Assembly (NCBI GenBank): GCA_963842455.1
Contig: CAWJHE010000010.1
Coordinates: 51,264-115,263 of the forward strand
Source: CAWJHE01 sp963842455
GTDB taxonomy: Bacteria; Chloroflexota; Anaerolineae; Anaerolineales; UBA4823
Length of the DNA: 64,000 nucleotides
Direction of reading: 5' to 3'
Both the position numbers and the translations under genes were made by a program. The notes under the pieces are model-generated. The model was not told the origin of the DNA and ran no database searches. It worked only from the letters and a program-made list of their open reading frames with translations. Positions 18,873-28,727 of this stretch are shown here, piece after piece (positions within the stretch are counted from its first letter, which is position 1; each line of letters opens with the position of its first letter).

Positions 18873-21800
18873 ATGAAACCTACTGTAGACAATAGTGAAG
18901 AAGAATCCCAGGATTCAGAAATTAAACGTCGCGTAATGGTAGGAGCGATCGGTAAGTGTGTGCATAACTTAGGCGTGGAAAATTTCGCCGATTGGATGGA
19001 AAACCAGGGGATAGGTTATGTTTCTGTTAAGCTTGGTCCGGCGGTTCCGATACAAGAAGTAATCAACAAGATCCGCGAGGCGCGCCCAGAGGTTGTGGGT
19101 GTTTCGATGCGTTTGGGTGATCTGCACTTGGATGAACTTATCACAGAATTTGTAGAAGCAGCCACAAAGCATAGCCTAGGGCCGCGTGAAAGCGGTATCC
19201 GCTATAGTTTTGGTGGTTTACGTCCGGCAGCCAATTTGGTACGGGCTATGACTGGTTCACCTGTAGAGGAAGATCGTTTTGTCCGTGATGCCGAACGACA
19301 TTTTGACCTGGAAGCAGTTGCCAAAGAATACAAGGAAAAACCTGAATTTCAGGGGTTCTTTGAGCTTATTGCTGATGATTTCGTTTCAATGGAAGAACTC
19401 GAAAATTTTGCTCTAAAGAAATTGTCAGCAACGGAACATGTAAAGACAGAGTGGTCTGATTTCTTAGTCGAACGCATCCAACAAGTACGTGAACGCGAAA
19501 ACCGACCTATCATACGTGCTCACATCGGGATAGCGGCTGAAACGATTGAACCCACTATCAAAGCCATTGAAAAATTATCCGACGCTGGAGCATTCGAAAT
19601 AGTTTCGCTGGCTCCTGATCAGACCTCTCAAGAATTGTTAGCTAAATTTATTCGAGGCGAAGAGGATCCCAGCAAATATCTTGCTGGTCAGGGCGGCGCC
19701 CCTATCCGTACAGTGGAAGATCTTAAACGATTGAAAGCAGCTTCTCGGCGTGGTAACTTCCCGATGATGCGCATTTACACCGGAACAGATGAACTAGTAG
19801 CCCTGGCGCATCTTTGGGAAGAGCACCTCAATAGTTGCTTCCCGGCTGTACCGATCTTTTTCTACAACGTACTGGACGGCCGTGGTCCCATCAGTATTCG
19901 CGATTCGTTTGAAGAACATTTTAAAACAATCGAATACTGGGCTGGAGTTGGTAAACCATGCGAGATCAACGATCCGCACCAATGGGGTTTGCGCTACACA
20001 AGCGATGATATGCAATTAACCGACCATGTTCTGTGTGCAATCATTGCTCTAAAGAAGGGCATAAAACACTATGTCATGCAAATGATGTTCGAATTGCCAC
20101 CTGAAATTTCTGCGATGGATGACCTGGCAAAAATGAAGGCTGCTTATGAGCTGGTTGAACCATTAACCCGTCATTATGATTTTAACATCATCAAAGAAAC
20201 CCGCTCCGGGCTTCCGGGCTTCCCACCTAATCTGAACGAAGCCAAAGGGCATCTCGCCTTCGGCATATATACGCAGTTACACATGGAACCGGATATTCTG
20301 CATGTAGTCACACATTCAGAAGCGCACCACGAAGCCAGTGCTGACGACATAATTGAATCATGCGAGATCACCAAACAGGTATGTTGGGATTTTGTTAAAG
20401 GAAAAATTCCTCAGATCTGGAATGACGCTCCCATGAAAGCTCGCATTAAAGAGTTGAAACAAAGCGGTATGTACAATGTGTTGCACGCAGCCCTAGTGGG
20501 TGGGTATTCCGGCCCGGTCACCCCTGAGAACTATTGGGATTGGGCACAGGAGCCTTCTGAAAACCCTGAAAAGAATTACGAGACCCTCCTGCTAAGCATA
20601 GTTGATGAAGCCAACTACCCGATGGGTGGTTGTGGTGTCATTAGTGGAGATACACTCGAATTATGTCTACAGATCGGATTATTCCAGGGTCCCCATATCA
20701 CTGTAGTTGACCGTCGCTACGAAATGGCTGGAGCTTGTCGAACGAAGGTTGTTGATGGCATGTGCCGCATCGACGAATGGAATGGAATCAAGGTCATGAG
20801 CGAAATTGAGCGTGTTGACCTTGTTCGCAAGCATTACCCATGGTACTTCTACAAAGATATTACGCAAGCGGATGATGCTACATTTATTGGCCAAGATGCC
20901 GAAGTGGAAGCCATGGATGAAAGTGCCGTGAAACAATTCCGCAAGAAAATTGGCATAACTAGCCTGACCGATAAGAAGGTGATGGTGGTGGATTTCGGCA
21001 GCACATTCTCAAAAGTTGGAATTTTTGACACAAAGGATGAGAGTTTCTCATTCAAATACATCCCGACCACAGTGGATGATCTTCGCGTTGGTCTGGCAAA
21101 CGGATTGGGTGTTTTGGATGAATGTGAGAAGAGTGGCAGTTGGAAACCCCTCGGCGATAAAATGAGCGAATTCGATGTCCGTTTGCCATGTTCGAGTGCG
21201 AAGGGTGGCTTGAAGGTAGTAACAGTATCGCTGGTTGAAGAAGAATCCGGTTTTGCTGCCGAATTGGCAGCTCTGACAGCTGGCGCAAAAATGGTCGGAA
21301 ATTACAATGGAAAACTCTCTCCGCAACAAGCTCGTTCCATTTATGAAAATGACCAACCTGAGATCATTTTGGTGGCGGGTGGAACGGACAATGGCGGTGA
21401 TACTGAAACTCAACTGCATAATGCCCGTATGCTGGCAGAAGCCTCCCGTTATTCGACTTATACCCAATATGGCGTGCCAGTGGTTTATGCCGGAAACCAG
21501 GATATCAGCGAGCAGGTTGAGAACATATTCCGGCACCATAAGATTGATATTCGCATAACGAAAAATGTCATGCCGGAGGTCAATCAATTCCAGATCGAAG
21601 TTGTCAATGAAGCAATTCGCGAGTTGTTCCAGACTGTCATCATTCGTGGAAAAGGATTTGACGTTGTTGAAGAGTATATGGATGCTCCTTTCATGCCCAC
21701 TCCTCGAGCAGCCTTCCGCGGCATCAACCTGCTGGCGCGCGGCTACGGGAATGAACCTGGAATAGGCAACATCCTGGCCCTGGATATCGGTGGTGCGACC

Positions 21801-22565
21801 ACCGACTTCTACTCAAATGTTCTGGATAATCCGCTCTATGTTTATCCCGGTGAAGATAATTTACGCAAGGTAAAGCGTACGATCTTAAAAACCCCCAATG
21901 TGCCCCTGGTTTATCGGCGGGTGGAGGGTAAATATGGCCTGGCCTATAATGCCGAGAATATCAAAGAGCTGGAGCATTTCAAAACCGGCAGCATGGCAAT
22001 TGGCATGGCTGACTACCTGTCCAAATTCTTTAAGAAAGAGTTCCAACCTGGTGACGGACAATTTAACCAATTCCTCTTCAAGAACAATGGAGAGGTGGAA
22101 ATTAACCTGGATAGTTACCTGAGCTGGATAAGCAAAAACCCACACAAGATACCCGCAAACGAGCTGGAGAATGCAGCCAATGCTTTCCTGGCCAAGGAAA
22201 TCATGGCGATTGCCACCGGGAAAAACGTCGGTTACGTCAAAGAAACTGAGACTTATTTCCTACAGCACGGTGTGAATTACTTCAATAATGATGTTACCGT
22301 GCTCCTGATTGGCGGAACCATTTACCATGCTTGTAATGATAAGAAACCAGGCTATCAACAGGATCTTGCCATGATCGCCAGCGGTGTTCTCTACAATGCA
22401 GAAGAGGAATATCTGCTGCGACCTAACGGCAAAGTACTATTGGATGCCAGCTACCTGGTCAGCATTCTGGGTGGCTTGTATGGTAGAGTAGATCCTGAGC
22501 AGGCTCTCCGCGTGATGAAACGGGAGCTGATCCCCCTGGATGTAAGCTTGGTGCGTGGGAAATAA
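18873..22565 (+). CDS. Three-module fusion: B12-binding domain + cobalamin mutase-like barrel + GlmL/MutL-type ATPase
   Basis: The protein has 1230 residues. Start chosen at ATG 18873 because GGAGG lies at 18860-18864. Residues 20-150 form a cobalamin-binding Rossmann domain with VGAIGKCVHNLG: His31 fits the lower-axial ligand but the usual Asp of DxHxxG is Cys29. Residues 190-690 look like the catalytic barrel of the glutamate-mutase E/aminomutase class (MRIYTGTDELVALAH, ILHVVTHSEAHHEAS). Residues 700-1230 are a GlmL/MutL-type ASKHA ATPase with phosphate-1 VVDFGSTFSK (Asp707) and phosphate-2 DIGGATTD (Asp971). Modules in order match GlmS, GlmE and GlmL sizes. GlmL-type proteins are thought to reactivate inactivated mutases. 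The substrate is unknown. Neighbours suggest an amino acid, possibly D-ornithine. Confidence 0.8.
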   Translation: MKPTVDNSEEESQDSEIKRRVMVGAIGKCVHNLGVENFADWMENQGIGYVSVKLGPAVPIQEVINKIREARPEVVGVSMRLGDLHLDELITEFVEAATKHSLGPRESGIRYSFGGLRPAANLVRAMTGSPVEEDRFVRDAERHFDLEAVAKEYKEKPEFQGFFELIADDFVSMEELENFALKKLSATEHVKTEWSDFLVERIQQVRERENRPIIRAHIGIAAETIEPTIKAIEKLSDAGAFEIVSLAPDQTSQELLAKFIRGEEDPSKYLAGQGGAPIRTVEDLKRLKAASRRGNFPMMRIYTGTDELVALAHLWEEHLNSCFPAVPIFFYNVLDGRGPISIRDSFEEHFKTIEYWAGVGKPCEINDPHQWGLRYTSDDMQLTDHVLCAIIALKKGIKHYVMQMMFELPPEISAMDDLAKMKAAYELVEPLTRHYDFNIIKETRSGLPGFPPNLNEAKGHLAFGIYTQLHMEPDILHVVTHSEAHHEASADDIIESCEITKQVCWDFVKGKIPQIWNDAPMKARIKELKQSGMYNVLHAALVGGYSGPVTPENYWDWAQEPSENPEKNYETLLLSIVDEANYPMGGCGVISGDTLELCLQIGLFQGPHITVVDRRYEMAGACRTKVVDGMCRIDEWNGIKVMSEIERVDLVRKHYPWYFYKDITQADDATFIGQDAEVEAMDESAVKQFRKKIGITSLTDKKVMVVDFGSTFSKVGIFDTKDESFSFKYIPTTVDDLRVGLANGLGVLDECEKSGSWKPLGDKMSEFDVRLPCSSAKGGLKVVTVSLVEEESGFAAELAALTAGAKMVGNYNGKLSPQQARSIYENDQPEIILVAGGTDNGGDTETQLHNARMLAEASRYSTYTQYGVPVVYAGNQDISEQVENIFRHHKIDIRITKNVMPEVNQFQIEVVNEAIRELFQTVIIRGKGFDVVEEYMDAPFMPTPRAAFRGINLLARGYGNEPGIGNILALDIGGATTDFYSNVLDNPLYVYPGEDNLRKVKRTILKTPNVPLVYRRVEGKYGLAYNAENIKELEHFKTGSMAIGMADYLSKFFKKEFQPGDGQFNQFLFKNNGEVEINLDSYLSWISKNPHKIPANELENAANAFLAKEIMAIATGKNVGYVKETETYFLQHGVNYFNNDVTVLLIGGTIYHACNDKKPGYQQDLAMIASGVLYNAEEEYLLRPNGKVLLDASYLVSILGGLYGRVDPEQALRVMKRELIPLDVSLVRGK

Positions 22566-22767
22566 ATGAGGATATGTTGATTTCCCAGGGTAACTGGCAG
22601 TTAGCGCTGCTGTAGTTCTTCACAGAATAGTCGTGAAAATCGATGATTGATTTCTGTCTGATTGCCCTGGTAAAAATAATCATAGGAAGAAGGTGAAACG
22701 GGAAGAAATTCAGATCAGATTTGTTTTATCAAATTTTCAATTAGAAATGCCAATAAGGAGGTTCGTG

Positions 22768-24489
22768 ATGTCTTCAAAGAGGAGAATTGCTATTTCCCTC
22801 GTGTTAATATTAGGATTTGTTCTCTCGGCTTGTGGGGAGGCAAGTCCCACACCAGTAGTAGATCTACCCAAGCCAACACAAGGCACTGCACCAACAGCAG
22901 ATCTACCCAAGCCAACACAAGGCACTGCACCAGAAGCTCCAACTGAGGCTCCGGTCGTGGCTGAGCCCCAGACTATCATAGTCGCTCTATCATCCGCCCC
23001 ATTAACCCTGGATCCTGCCGACCATCGCGAACGCAGCACTGAGACTGTCATCCGGAATATGGATGACGGTTTGGTAACCCGGGACAATGCCAGCGGCGTG
23101 TTCTATGAGTTGGCTACGGACATTACCTGGACAGATGATACGACCCTGGCGATCACGCTGCGGGAGGGCGTGCTATTCCACGATGGTACAGAAATGACCG
23201 CGGATGATGTTGTTTTCACCTTTGAGCGAATCATCAATGAGAATGCCATCGAATTTCCTGAAGCGCATACCTCACCACGCAAGGGCTTGATTGCTCCCCT
23301 CCAATCCATCGAAAAGACCGGTGACTATTCGGTGGTAATGCACTTCATCGCTCCCTTCCCGACCGCCATGCAAATGCTGGTTCACCAGCAGATCATTTCA
23401 AAGGCATACCTGGAAGCAGTTGGCACGGAAGGTTTCCTTGCAGCTCCCATCGGCACCGGCCCATTCAAATTCGTCTCGGCTCAACCCGGATTGACCGAAG
23501 TCGTCATGGAGAAATTTGCAGATTATTATGGCGGCGCACCTGATCTGACACCAGTTGGATCAGCCTGTGTGGATACCGTAGTGTTCCGCGTCATCCCCGA
23601 AGCATCCACCCGTGTAGCAGCCTTGCTGGCTGGCGAGGTCGATATCATCCAGAATGTACCAACCGAGTTGGTCTCAACCTTGGAACAAGTTTCCGGTATT
23701 CAGATCAAAACAGCCCCCGGAACGAGACCCACTTGGATGGAAATGAACGTCAACCAGGCGCCCTTTGATGATGTGAATGTCCGGCAAGCCATGAATTACG
23801 CTATTGACAAAGACCTGATCATTGAAGCCATCTATGGCGGCAAAGCCGTGGTTCTGCCTGGTGCACTCTCACCCTACAACAACTTTGCCAACAAATCTCT
23901 CCAACCATACCCATACGATACCGCGAAAGCATTGGAGTTATTAGCGGCAGCCGGCTGGACAGACAGCAACGCCGACGGAATGTTGGATAAAAACGGCACG
24001 ACATTCTCTTTCACGATCGATACAGAGGAATATTTACGCGGCCTCTCTGAAGCTATAGCAAACCAACTGCGCGCCATTGGCATTGATGCCAGCGTACGTA
24101 TTTGGGAGTATAGTGTCGTCAAGCCGCTATTGCAAGCCGGTGAGCGTTTGGCTTTTGTGGGTGACTGGGGCGATTCAGCCTTTGATCCTGTAGGTCATAT
24201 GGAAGCCAAGTGGCACGGCTTAGTGACTGATACGCCTTATGGTCGTGGTAATTTCTCCTCTTACAATAATGCCCGCGTGAACGAGTTAATTAAGCAGGGT
24301 GAAATAACCGTAGATATTGCTGCCCGTCAAACGATCTATGACGAAGCCCAGCAGATTATCTATGATGAAGCACCAGCCATCTTCCTTATTCTGCCGGATG
24401 TTGTTGAAGCTGCCAGTGCTCAAGTCCAAAATTGGAATCCAGCTGCGGATGGCCGCCTTAACCTGCACGACGTCTGCCTGGTGAAATAA
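22768..24489 (+). CDS. ABC transporter substrate-binding lipoprotein, family 5 (peptide/opine type)
   Basis: This 573-residue lipoprotein starts at ATG 22768 (GGAGG at 22757-22761). The reading frame is open further upstream to 22693 but without a signal sequence at that start. The signal peptide ends in a lipobox with Cys22 (VLSACGE). A linker contains a tandem repeat DLPKPTQGTAP, which is a 33-bp DNA duplication. The mature part is a typical SBP family 5 protein (FHDGTEMTADDVVFTFER, APIGTGPFKF, NVRQAMNYAIDK). Such proteins bind peptides, nickel complexes or opines outside the membrane. First gene of a complete transporter. Confidence 0.92.
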   Translation: MSSKRRIAISLVLILGFVLSACGEASPTPVVDLPKPTQGTAPTADLPKPTQGTAPEAPTEAPVVAEPQTIIVALSSAPLTLDPADHRERSTETVIRNMDDGLVTRDNASGVFYELATDITWTDDTTLAITLREGVLFHDGTEMTADDVVFTFERIINENAIEFPEAHTSPRKGLIAPLQSIEKTGDYSVVMHFIAPFPTAMQMLVHQQIISKAYLEAVGTEGFLAAPIGTGPFKFVSAQPGLTEVVMEKFADYYGGAPDLTPVGSACVDTVVFRVIPEASTRVAALLAGEVDIIQNVPTELVSTLEQVSGIQIKTAPGTRPTWMEMNVNQAPFDDVNVRQAMNYAIDKDLIIEAIYGGKAVVLPGALSPYNNFANKSLQPYPYDTAKALELLAAAGWTDSNADGMLDKNGTTFSFTIDTEEYLRGLSEAIANQLRAIGIDASVRIWEYSVVKPLLQAGERLAFVGDWGDSAFDPVGHMEAKWHGLVTDTPYGRGNFSSYNNARVNELIKQGEITVDIAARQTIYDEAQQIIYDEAPAIFLILPDVVEAASAQVQNWNPAADGRLNLHDVCLVK

Positions 24490-24520
24490 CCAAAGCAAAA
24501 ACCGTTTTCCCGTGATTTAA

Positions 24521-24550
24521 TCCTGGGGCAACCGTCAGGTTGTCCCAGGA
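24521..24550 (+). terminator. Hairpin between binding-protein and permease genes
   Basis: A 13-bp stem (TCCTGGGGCAACC, loop GTCA, GGTTGTCCCAGGA, one G-U pair) lies between the binding protein and the first permease. No T-run follows, so it is more likely an mRNA-stabilising or partial-attenuation hairpin that lets the binding protein be made in excess than a full terminator. Confidence 0.5.
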
Positions 24551-24582
24551 ACCATAAAAAAACGCAACCCAGGATCCTACTT

Positions 24583-25593
24583 ATGAAAGCGATAAAAATT
24601 CTTGAGCGTACCCTGGTATCCATACCAATCATATTCGGTGTTGCAATTATCGTTTTTTTATTTATGCGTTTAACACCCGGAGATCCAGTGGACATCATGA
24701 TGGGTAGAGGCGGATCTGTCTCAACCGGAGAAATAGAACAACTCCGCTCAGAATTCAACCTGGACAAACCATTACATGTTCAACTTTGGTTATTTCTTAA
24801 AGGTGCAGTTCGCGGCGACCTGGGATATTCCTATGTTCAAAAGACCCCGGTTGTCGATCTGATCAAAGATCGCCTGCCGGCTACGATCGAGCTTGCCGTT
24901 GCAGCCTTGATCTTTACCCTGATCGTAGCCCTGCCCATAGGCATCATGTCTGCGGTCTGGCAAAACTCCCTGCTCGATCGTTTCAGCATGGCCGGTTCTT
25001 TTCTAGGGATCTCCATGCCTGGCTTTTGGCTGGGGATTATTCTGATCTTGTTATTCTCTGTAAAATTGCACTGGCTGCCTGTCCAGGGCCGCGTCGATTA
25101 TGATGCCCATCTCGTTTCCAGCACAGGTTTTTTTGTTTTGGATAGTATTTTAACCGGTAACCGGGTTGCGCTGATCAGTTCACTTAAACATCTGATCTTG
25201 CCGGGGGTCACGCTGGGAGCCGCAGCGACGGCCGTGGTGGCTCGTGTCATCCGCTCTAGCATGTTGGAAACCCTACGCTCAGATTATGTCATTCTGGCTC
25301 GCAGTAAAGGTGTGTCGGAGTGGAAAGTGGTATTAAAACATGCCCTGCGCAACGCCTTGATCCCCACCGTCACGGTGGTTGGGTTGCAGGTGGGCGTATT
25401 GTTGAGCGGGAACATGATCGTTGAAACCGTGTTCAGCTGGCCGGGATTGGGCCGTATGGTGGTCAGCGCCATCTTCGCCCGCGATTTTCCACTTGTGCAA
25501 GGCTCGGTAATGGTATACGCCTTGACATTTGTGATGGCAAACTTGATTGTAGATATCCTTTACACCTACTTAAATCCAAAAATTTCGCTCTGA
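24583..25593 (+). CDS. Peptide/opine-type ABC transporter permease (DppB-like)
   Basis: This 336-residue inner-membrane permease of the DppB/OppB family has about six transmembrane helices. The N-terminus reads FGVAIIVFLFMRLTPGDPV, a family hallmark. The EAA loop that docks to the ATPase is at about 235-260 (LRSDYVILARSKGVSEWKV). The C-terminus SWPGLGRMVVSAIFARDFP is also typical. It pairs with the DppC-like permease encoded 15 bp downstream. Confidence 0.92.
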   Translation: MKAIKILERTLVSIPIIFGVAIIVFLFMRLTPGDPVDIMMGRGGSVSTGEIEQLRSEFNLDKPLHVQLWLFLKGAVRGDLGYSYVQKTPVVDLIKDRLPATIELAVAALIFTLIVALPIGIMSAVWQNSLLDRFSMAGSFLGISMPGFWLGIILILLFSVKLHWLPVQGRVDYDAHLVSSTGFFVLDSILTGNRVALISSLKHLILPGVTLGAAATAVVARVIRSSMLETLRSDYVILARSKGVSEWKVVLKHALRNALIPTVTVVGLQVGVLLSGNMIVETVFSWPGLGRMVVSAIFARDFPLVQGSVMVYALTFVMANLIVDILYTYLNPKISL

Positions 25594-25608
25594 CGAGGAG
25601 AATCAAAA

Positions 25609-26547
25609 GTGGAAATAATCCCCGCAGTTGACCAACCCTTCGAACGCCTAGTATACCTGTGGCGCATTCGACTGAACTTATTTCTACGCAATCTGAAAGA
25701 ATTTTGGAAAGAGCTACTTAACCATCCGCTGGCTTTGATGGGTGGTATTGTTGTCCTTATTTACATTCTGGCAGCTGTGTTCGCCCCGCAGATTACCACC
25801 CACGATCCTTCGGTCGGTGATTTGCGTAATCGTTTGATAGCCCCGGCTTGGGTAGCAGGGGGGTCTTGGAAATTTCCATTAGGAACGGACGATCAGGGGC
25901 GAGATATTCTTACACGCATTATTTTTGGGGCACGCGTCTCCTTATTGGTGGGTGGGCTTTCTGTTGGAATTTCTATACTAGTTGGAGGTTCACTGGGTGC
26001 ATTGGCTGGTTTTTATCGCAGCAAGTTTGATGCGGTCATTTCACGCTTTGCAGATCTGCTATTGGCTTTCCCGTTCTTGATCTTTGCACTGGGTGTAATG
26101 GCATTCATTGGACCGGGTATTAACAACTTGATTATGGCATTGATCTTTAAAGGGTGGGTGGAATTTTTCCGCCTGGTGCGCGGCGAGATGATGTCTGAAA
26201 AGACCCAGGAATACGTTGAAGCTGCTAAAGTCACCGGCTTGGGAAATGTGGCAATCATTGTTAAGGAAATTCTCCCAAATATAGTCCAGTCGGTCTTTGT
26301 TCTGGGAACATTACGCATAGGTGAGATGATCATCATGGAAGCCAGTTTAAGTTTTCTTGGTCTGGGCATACCACCTCACATTCCTGCCTGGGGTTCTATG
26401 GTGGCATCCGGAAGGGATCTTTTGTTGGTGGCATGGTGGGCTTCCACTATGCCAGGTATCGCTCTGATGATCTTGGTACTTTCAATCAATCTCCTAGGTG
26501 AGGGACTGCGCGATATATTGGATCCTCGCTTAAAAACAGTTGCATGA
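25609..26547 (+). CDS. Peptide/opine-type ABC transporter permease (DppC-like)
   Basis: This 312-residue permease of the DppC/OppC family uses a GTG start at 25609, supported by GAGGAG a few bases upstream. A cytoplasmic N-terminus is followed by LMGGIVVLIYILAAVFAPQIT, the GTDDQGRDILTRIIFGARVSL segment characteristic of DppC, an EAA loop (TQEYVEAAKVTGLGN) and ASLSFLGLGIPPHIPAWG. It forms the heterodimeric membrane channel with the preceding gene product. Confidence 0.92.
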   Translation: MEIIPAVDQPFERLVYLWRIRLNLFLRNLKEFWKELLNHPLALMGGIVVLIYILAAVFAPQITTHDPSVGDLRNRLIAPAWVAGGSWKFPLGTDDQGRDILTRIIFGARVSLLVGGLSVGISILVGGSLGALAGFYRSKFDAVISRFADLLLAFPFLIFALGVMAFIGPGINNLIMALIFKGWVEFFRLVRGEMMSEKTQEYVEAAKVTGLGNVAIIVKEILPNIVQSVFVLGTLRIGEMIIMEASLSFLGLGIPPHIPAWGSMVASGRDLLLVAWWASTMPGIALMILVLSINLLGEGLRDILDPRLKTVA

Positions 26548-26569
26548 CCTTGCTTGAGGAAGCATATAT

Positions 26570-27634
26570 ATGGAAAATACTCAACCTTTGTTGGAAATAA
26601 AAAGTTTATCCGTAACGTACCCAACCAAGCGCGGTGATGTTCAGGCTTTAAACAATCTCCATTTAAAGGTGCCCCCTGCGGGAAGGTTAGGCATCGTTGG
26701 TGAGTCCGGTTGCGGGAAAAGCACCGTTTTACTTTCAATTTTACAATTGATTAGCCGTCCAGGAAAAATAACAAGCGGGGAAATAAAATTTAATGGGAAT
26801 AATTTGTTAGGTAAATCATCGCATGAACTGCGCAGCATTCGTGGCCGGGATATCACCATGATTTTCCAGGACCCTCAAACCACTCTCAACCCTGTTTTCC
26901 CGGTTGGCGAACAAATCCGAGAATCACTGCGAATACACCATTTGATCCCGGGAACAAACTTGCCCTGGCCATTTGATATTACCCGCAAACAAAAGGAGAA
27001 AGAACGGGTCTTACAAGCGATGCAAGAAGTGGGTATACCGTCTGCAATCGAGCGATATTCTTCATACCCACACCAATTTTCTGGTGGTATGCAACAGCGA
27101 GCCCTGATAGCCCTGGCATTGGTCTGTGAGCCATCTCTGCTTCTTGCTGACGAACCCACCACCGCCCTGGATGTAACTATTCAGGCACAAATCCTGAATT
27201 TAATGCTTAAGATCAACCATGACCATCACACTGCCATCATGCTGGTGACGCATGATCTGGGTGTGGCTGCAGAATTTTGTGATACGATCGCGGTCATGTA
27301 TGCAGGCAGGGTTGTCGAACACGGACCGGTGGATGATGTTGTAACAAACCCCCAGCATCCCTATACAAGTGGATTACTTTCCTGCCGCCCCAGTATTGCC
27401 CTTAAAGGTCAAAAGATTCAGCCTATCCCCGGTAATGTACCCGACATAATCAACTTACCACCGGGATGTGCATTTGCACCACGCTGCCCACTGGTTCGTC
27501 CAATTTGTGGTCAAGGTCCCATTCCTTTGCTACAAACCGCTGAGAATTCTTTCAGCCGTTGTTTGAAGCTAGTAAATTTTGAACGTGATTCCAACTGGTC
27601 TTGGGAGCATATTATAAGGATATGCGATGAATAA
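26570..27634 (+). CDS. Peptide/opine-type ABC transporter ATPase (DppD-like)
   Basis: This 354-residue ATP-binding subunit has Walker A GESGCGKST, a Q-loop in MIFQDPQTTLNPV, signature SGGMQQRA, Walker B LLLADEPTTALD, and an H-loop in VTHDLGV. The C-terminal extension with CAFAPRCPLVRPIC is the oligopeptide-transporter C-terminal motif, whose cysteines may bind an iron-sulfur cluster. Its last 8 bp overlap the DppF-like gene. Confidence 0.93.
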   Translation: MENTQPLLEIKSLSVTYPTKRGDVQALNNLHLKVPPAGRLGIVGESGCGKSTVLLSILQLISRPGKITSGEIKFNGNNLLGKSSHELRSIRGRDITMIFQDPQTTLNPVFPVGEQIRESLRIHHLIPGTNLPWPFDITRKQKEKERVLQAMQEVGIPSAIERYSSYPHQFSGGMQQRALIALALVCEPSLLLADEPTTALDVTIQAQILNLMLKINHDHHTAIMLVTHDLGVAAEFCDTIAVMYAGRVVEHGPVDDVVTNPQHPYTSGLLSCRPSIALKGQKIQPIPGNVPDIINLPPGCAFAPRCPLVRPICGQGPIPLLQTAENSFSRCLKLVNFERDSNWSWEHIIRICDE

Positions 27635-28727
27635 TATATTCGGCGGGTATAACAACAAACCACTTTTTGAAGCAAACGATGTAAAAAAACACTTTTATAT
27701 CCAGCCCAGCTTATTAACGCGCATGCTCATTGGTGCAAAAACAAAGGTAGTCCAGGCAGTGGATGGCGTAAATTTGCGTATCTGGCAGGGTGAAACTGTA
27801 GGTCTTGTGGGTGAAAGCGGTTGTGGAAAGACAACACTGGGACGCATCTTTAGCTGCCTCCTGGAACCGACGGAGGGTCAGATTTTATATAACGGTGCTC
27901 TTGTCACAGGTGGTAAGGTCGAGACAGTTCTTAAACAGGGTGAAGACCCCCTAATGGTGAAATATCACCGGGTAGCTCAAATCATCTTTCAGAATCCATA
28001 TTCTTCCCTCAATCCGCGTAAGACAGTGCGGGAGATCATTACAACTCCCTTGCGGCATCGCAACTTGCATGACCCGCTCGAGATCGAAGCTGAAGTGGTC
28101 CGATTGCTTCACCGTGTCGGTTTAAGCGACCGCCATATTGACTCTTATCCTCATCAATTCTCAGGTGGTCAGCGTCAAAGAATTGGCATTGCCAGGGCAT
28201 TGGCCATGCAGCCCAGTTTTATTGTTGCTGATGAACCGGTATCATCGCTGGATGTCTCCATTCAAGCACAGGTGATCAACTTGATGGAAGAATTACGCGA
28301 AGAATACAATCTGACCTATCTGTTCATAACTCATGACCTGAGTGTGATCCATTACTTCAGTAATCGTGTTGCAGTGATGTACCTGGGTCATCTCGTCGAA
28401 AAAGGGGTCACGGCTTCTATTTTCGAATCACCAAGACACCCATATACACAGGCCTTGCTGGCTGCAATTCCGCAAGTGAAAAAGGAAAACCGGCGTCAAC
28501 GAATCATTTTGCAAGGGAATGTGCCCAGCCCCATAAACCCTCCTTCGGGTTGCCCGTTTCATCCACGCTGTTTTGCTAAAACCGGTAAGATTTGCGAAGA
28601 GCTGCTACCACCTTATTTCCAAGTTGATACCCATAAAGTAGCCTGCTGGAATTATCAATCCTATCCACAAGTTGAAGATGCACCAAATTCGCCTTTACCG
28701 CAGGCTGATGAGACGGGGATCCGATGA
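27627..28727 (+). CDS. Peptide/opine-type ABC transporter ATPase (DppF-like)
   Basis: This 366-residue second ATP-binding subunit has Walker A GESGCGKTT, the IIFQNPYSSLNPR Q-loop, signature SGGQRQRI, Walker B FIVADEPVSSLDVS and H-loop ITHDLS. The C-terminal CPFHPRCFAKTGKIC cysteine motif is typical of oligopeptide ABC ATPases. Overlaps the upstream ATPase gene by 8 bp and the downstream amidohydrolase gene by 4 bp, which ties the transporter to that enzyme in one operon. Confidence 0.93.
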   Translation: MNNIFGGYNNKPLFEANDVKKHFYIQPSLLTRMLIGAKTKVVQAVDGVNLRIWQGETVGLVGESGCGKTTLGRIFSCLLEPTEGQILYNGALVTGGKVETVLKQGEDPLMVKYHRVAQIIFQNPYSSLNPRKTVREIITTPLRHRNLHDPLEIEAEVVRLLHRVGLSDRHIDSYPHQFSGGQRQRIGIARALAMQPSFIVADEPVSSLDVSIQAQVINLMEELREEYNLTYLFITHDLSVIHYFSNRVAVMYLGHLVEKGVTASIFESPRHPYTQALLAAIPQVKKENRRQRIILQGNVPSPINPPSGCPFHPRCFAKTGKICEELLPPYFQVDTHKVACWNYQSYPQVEDAPNSPLPQADETGIR

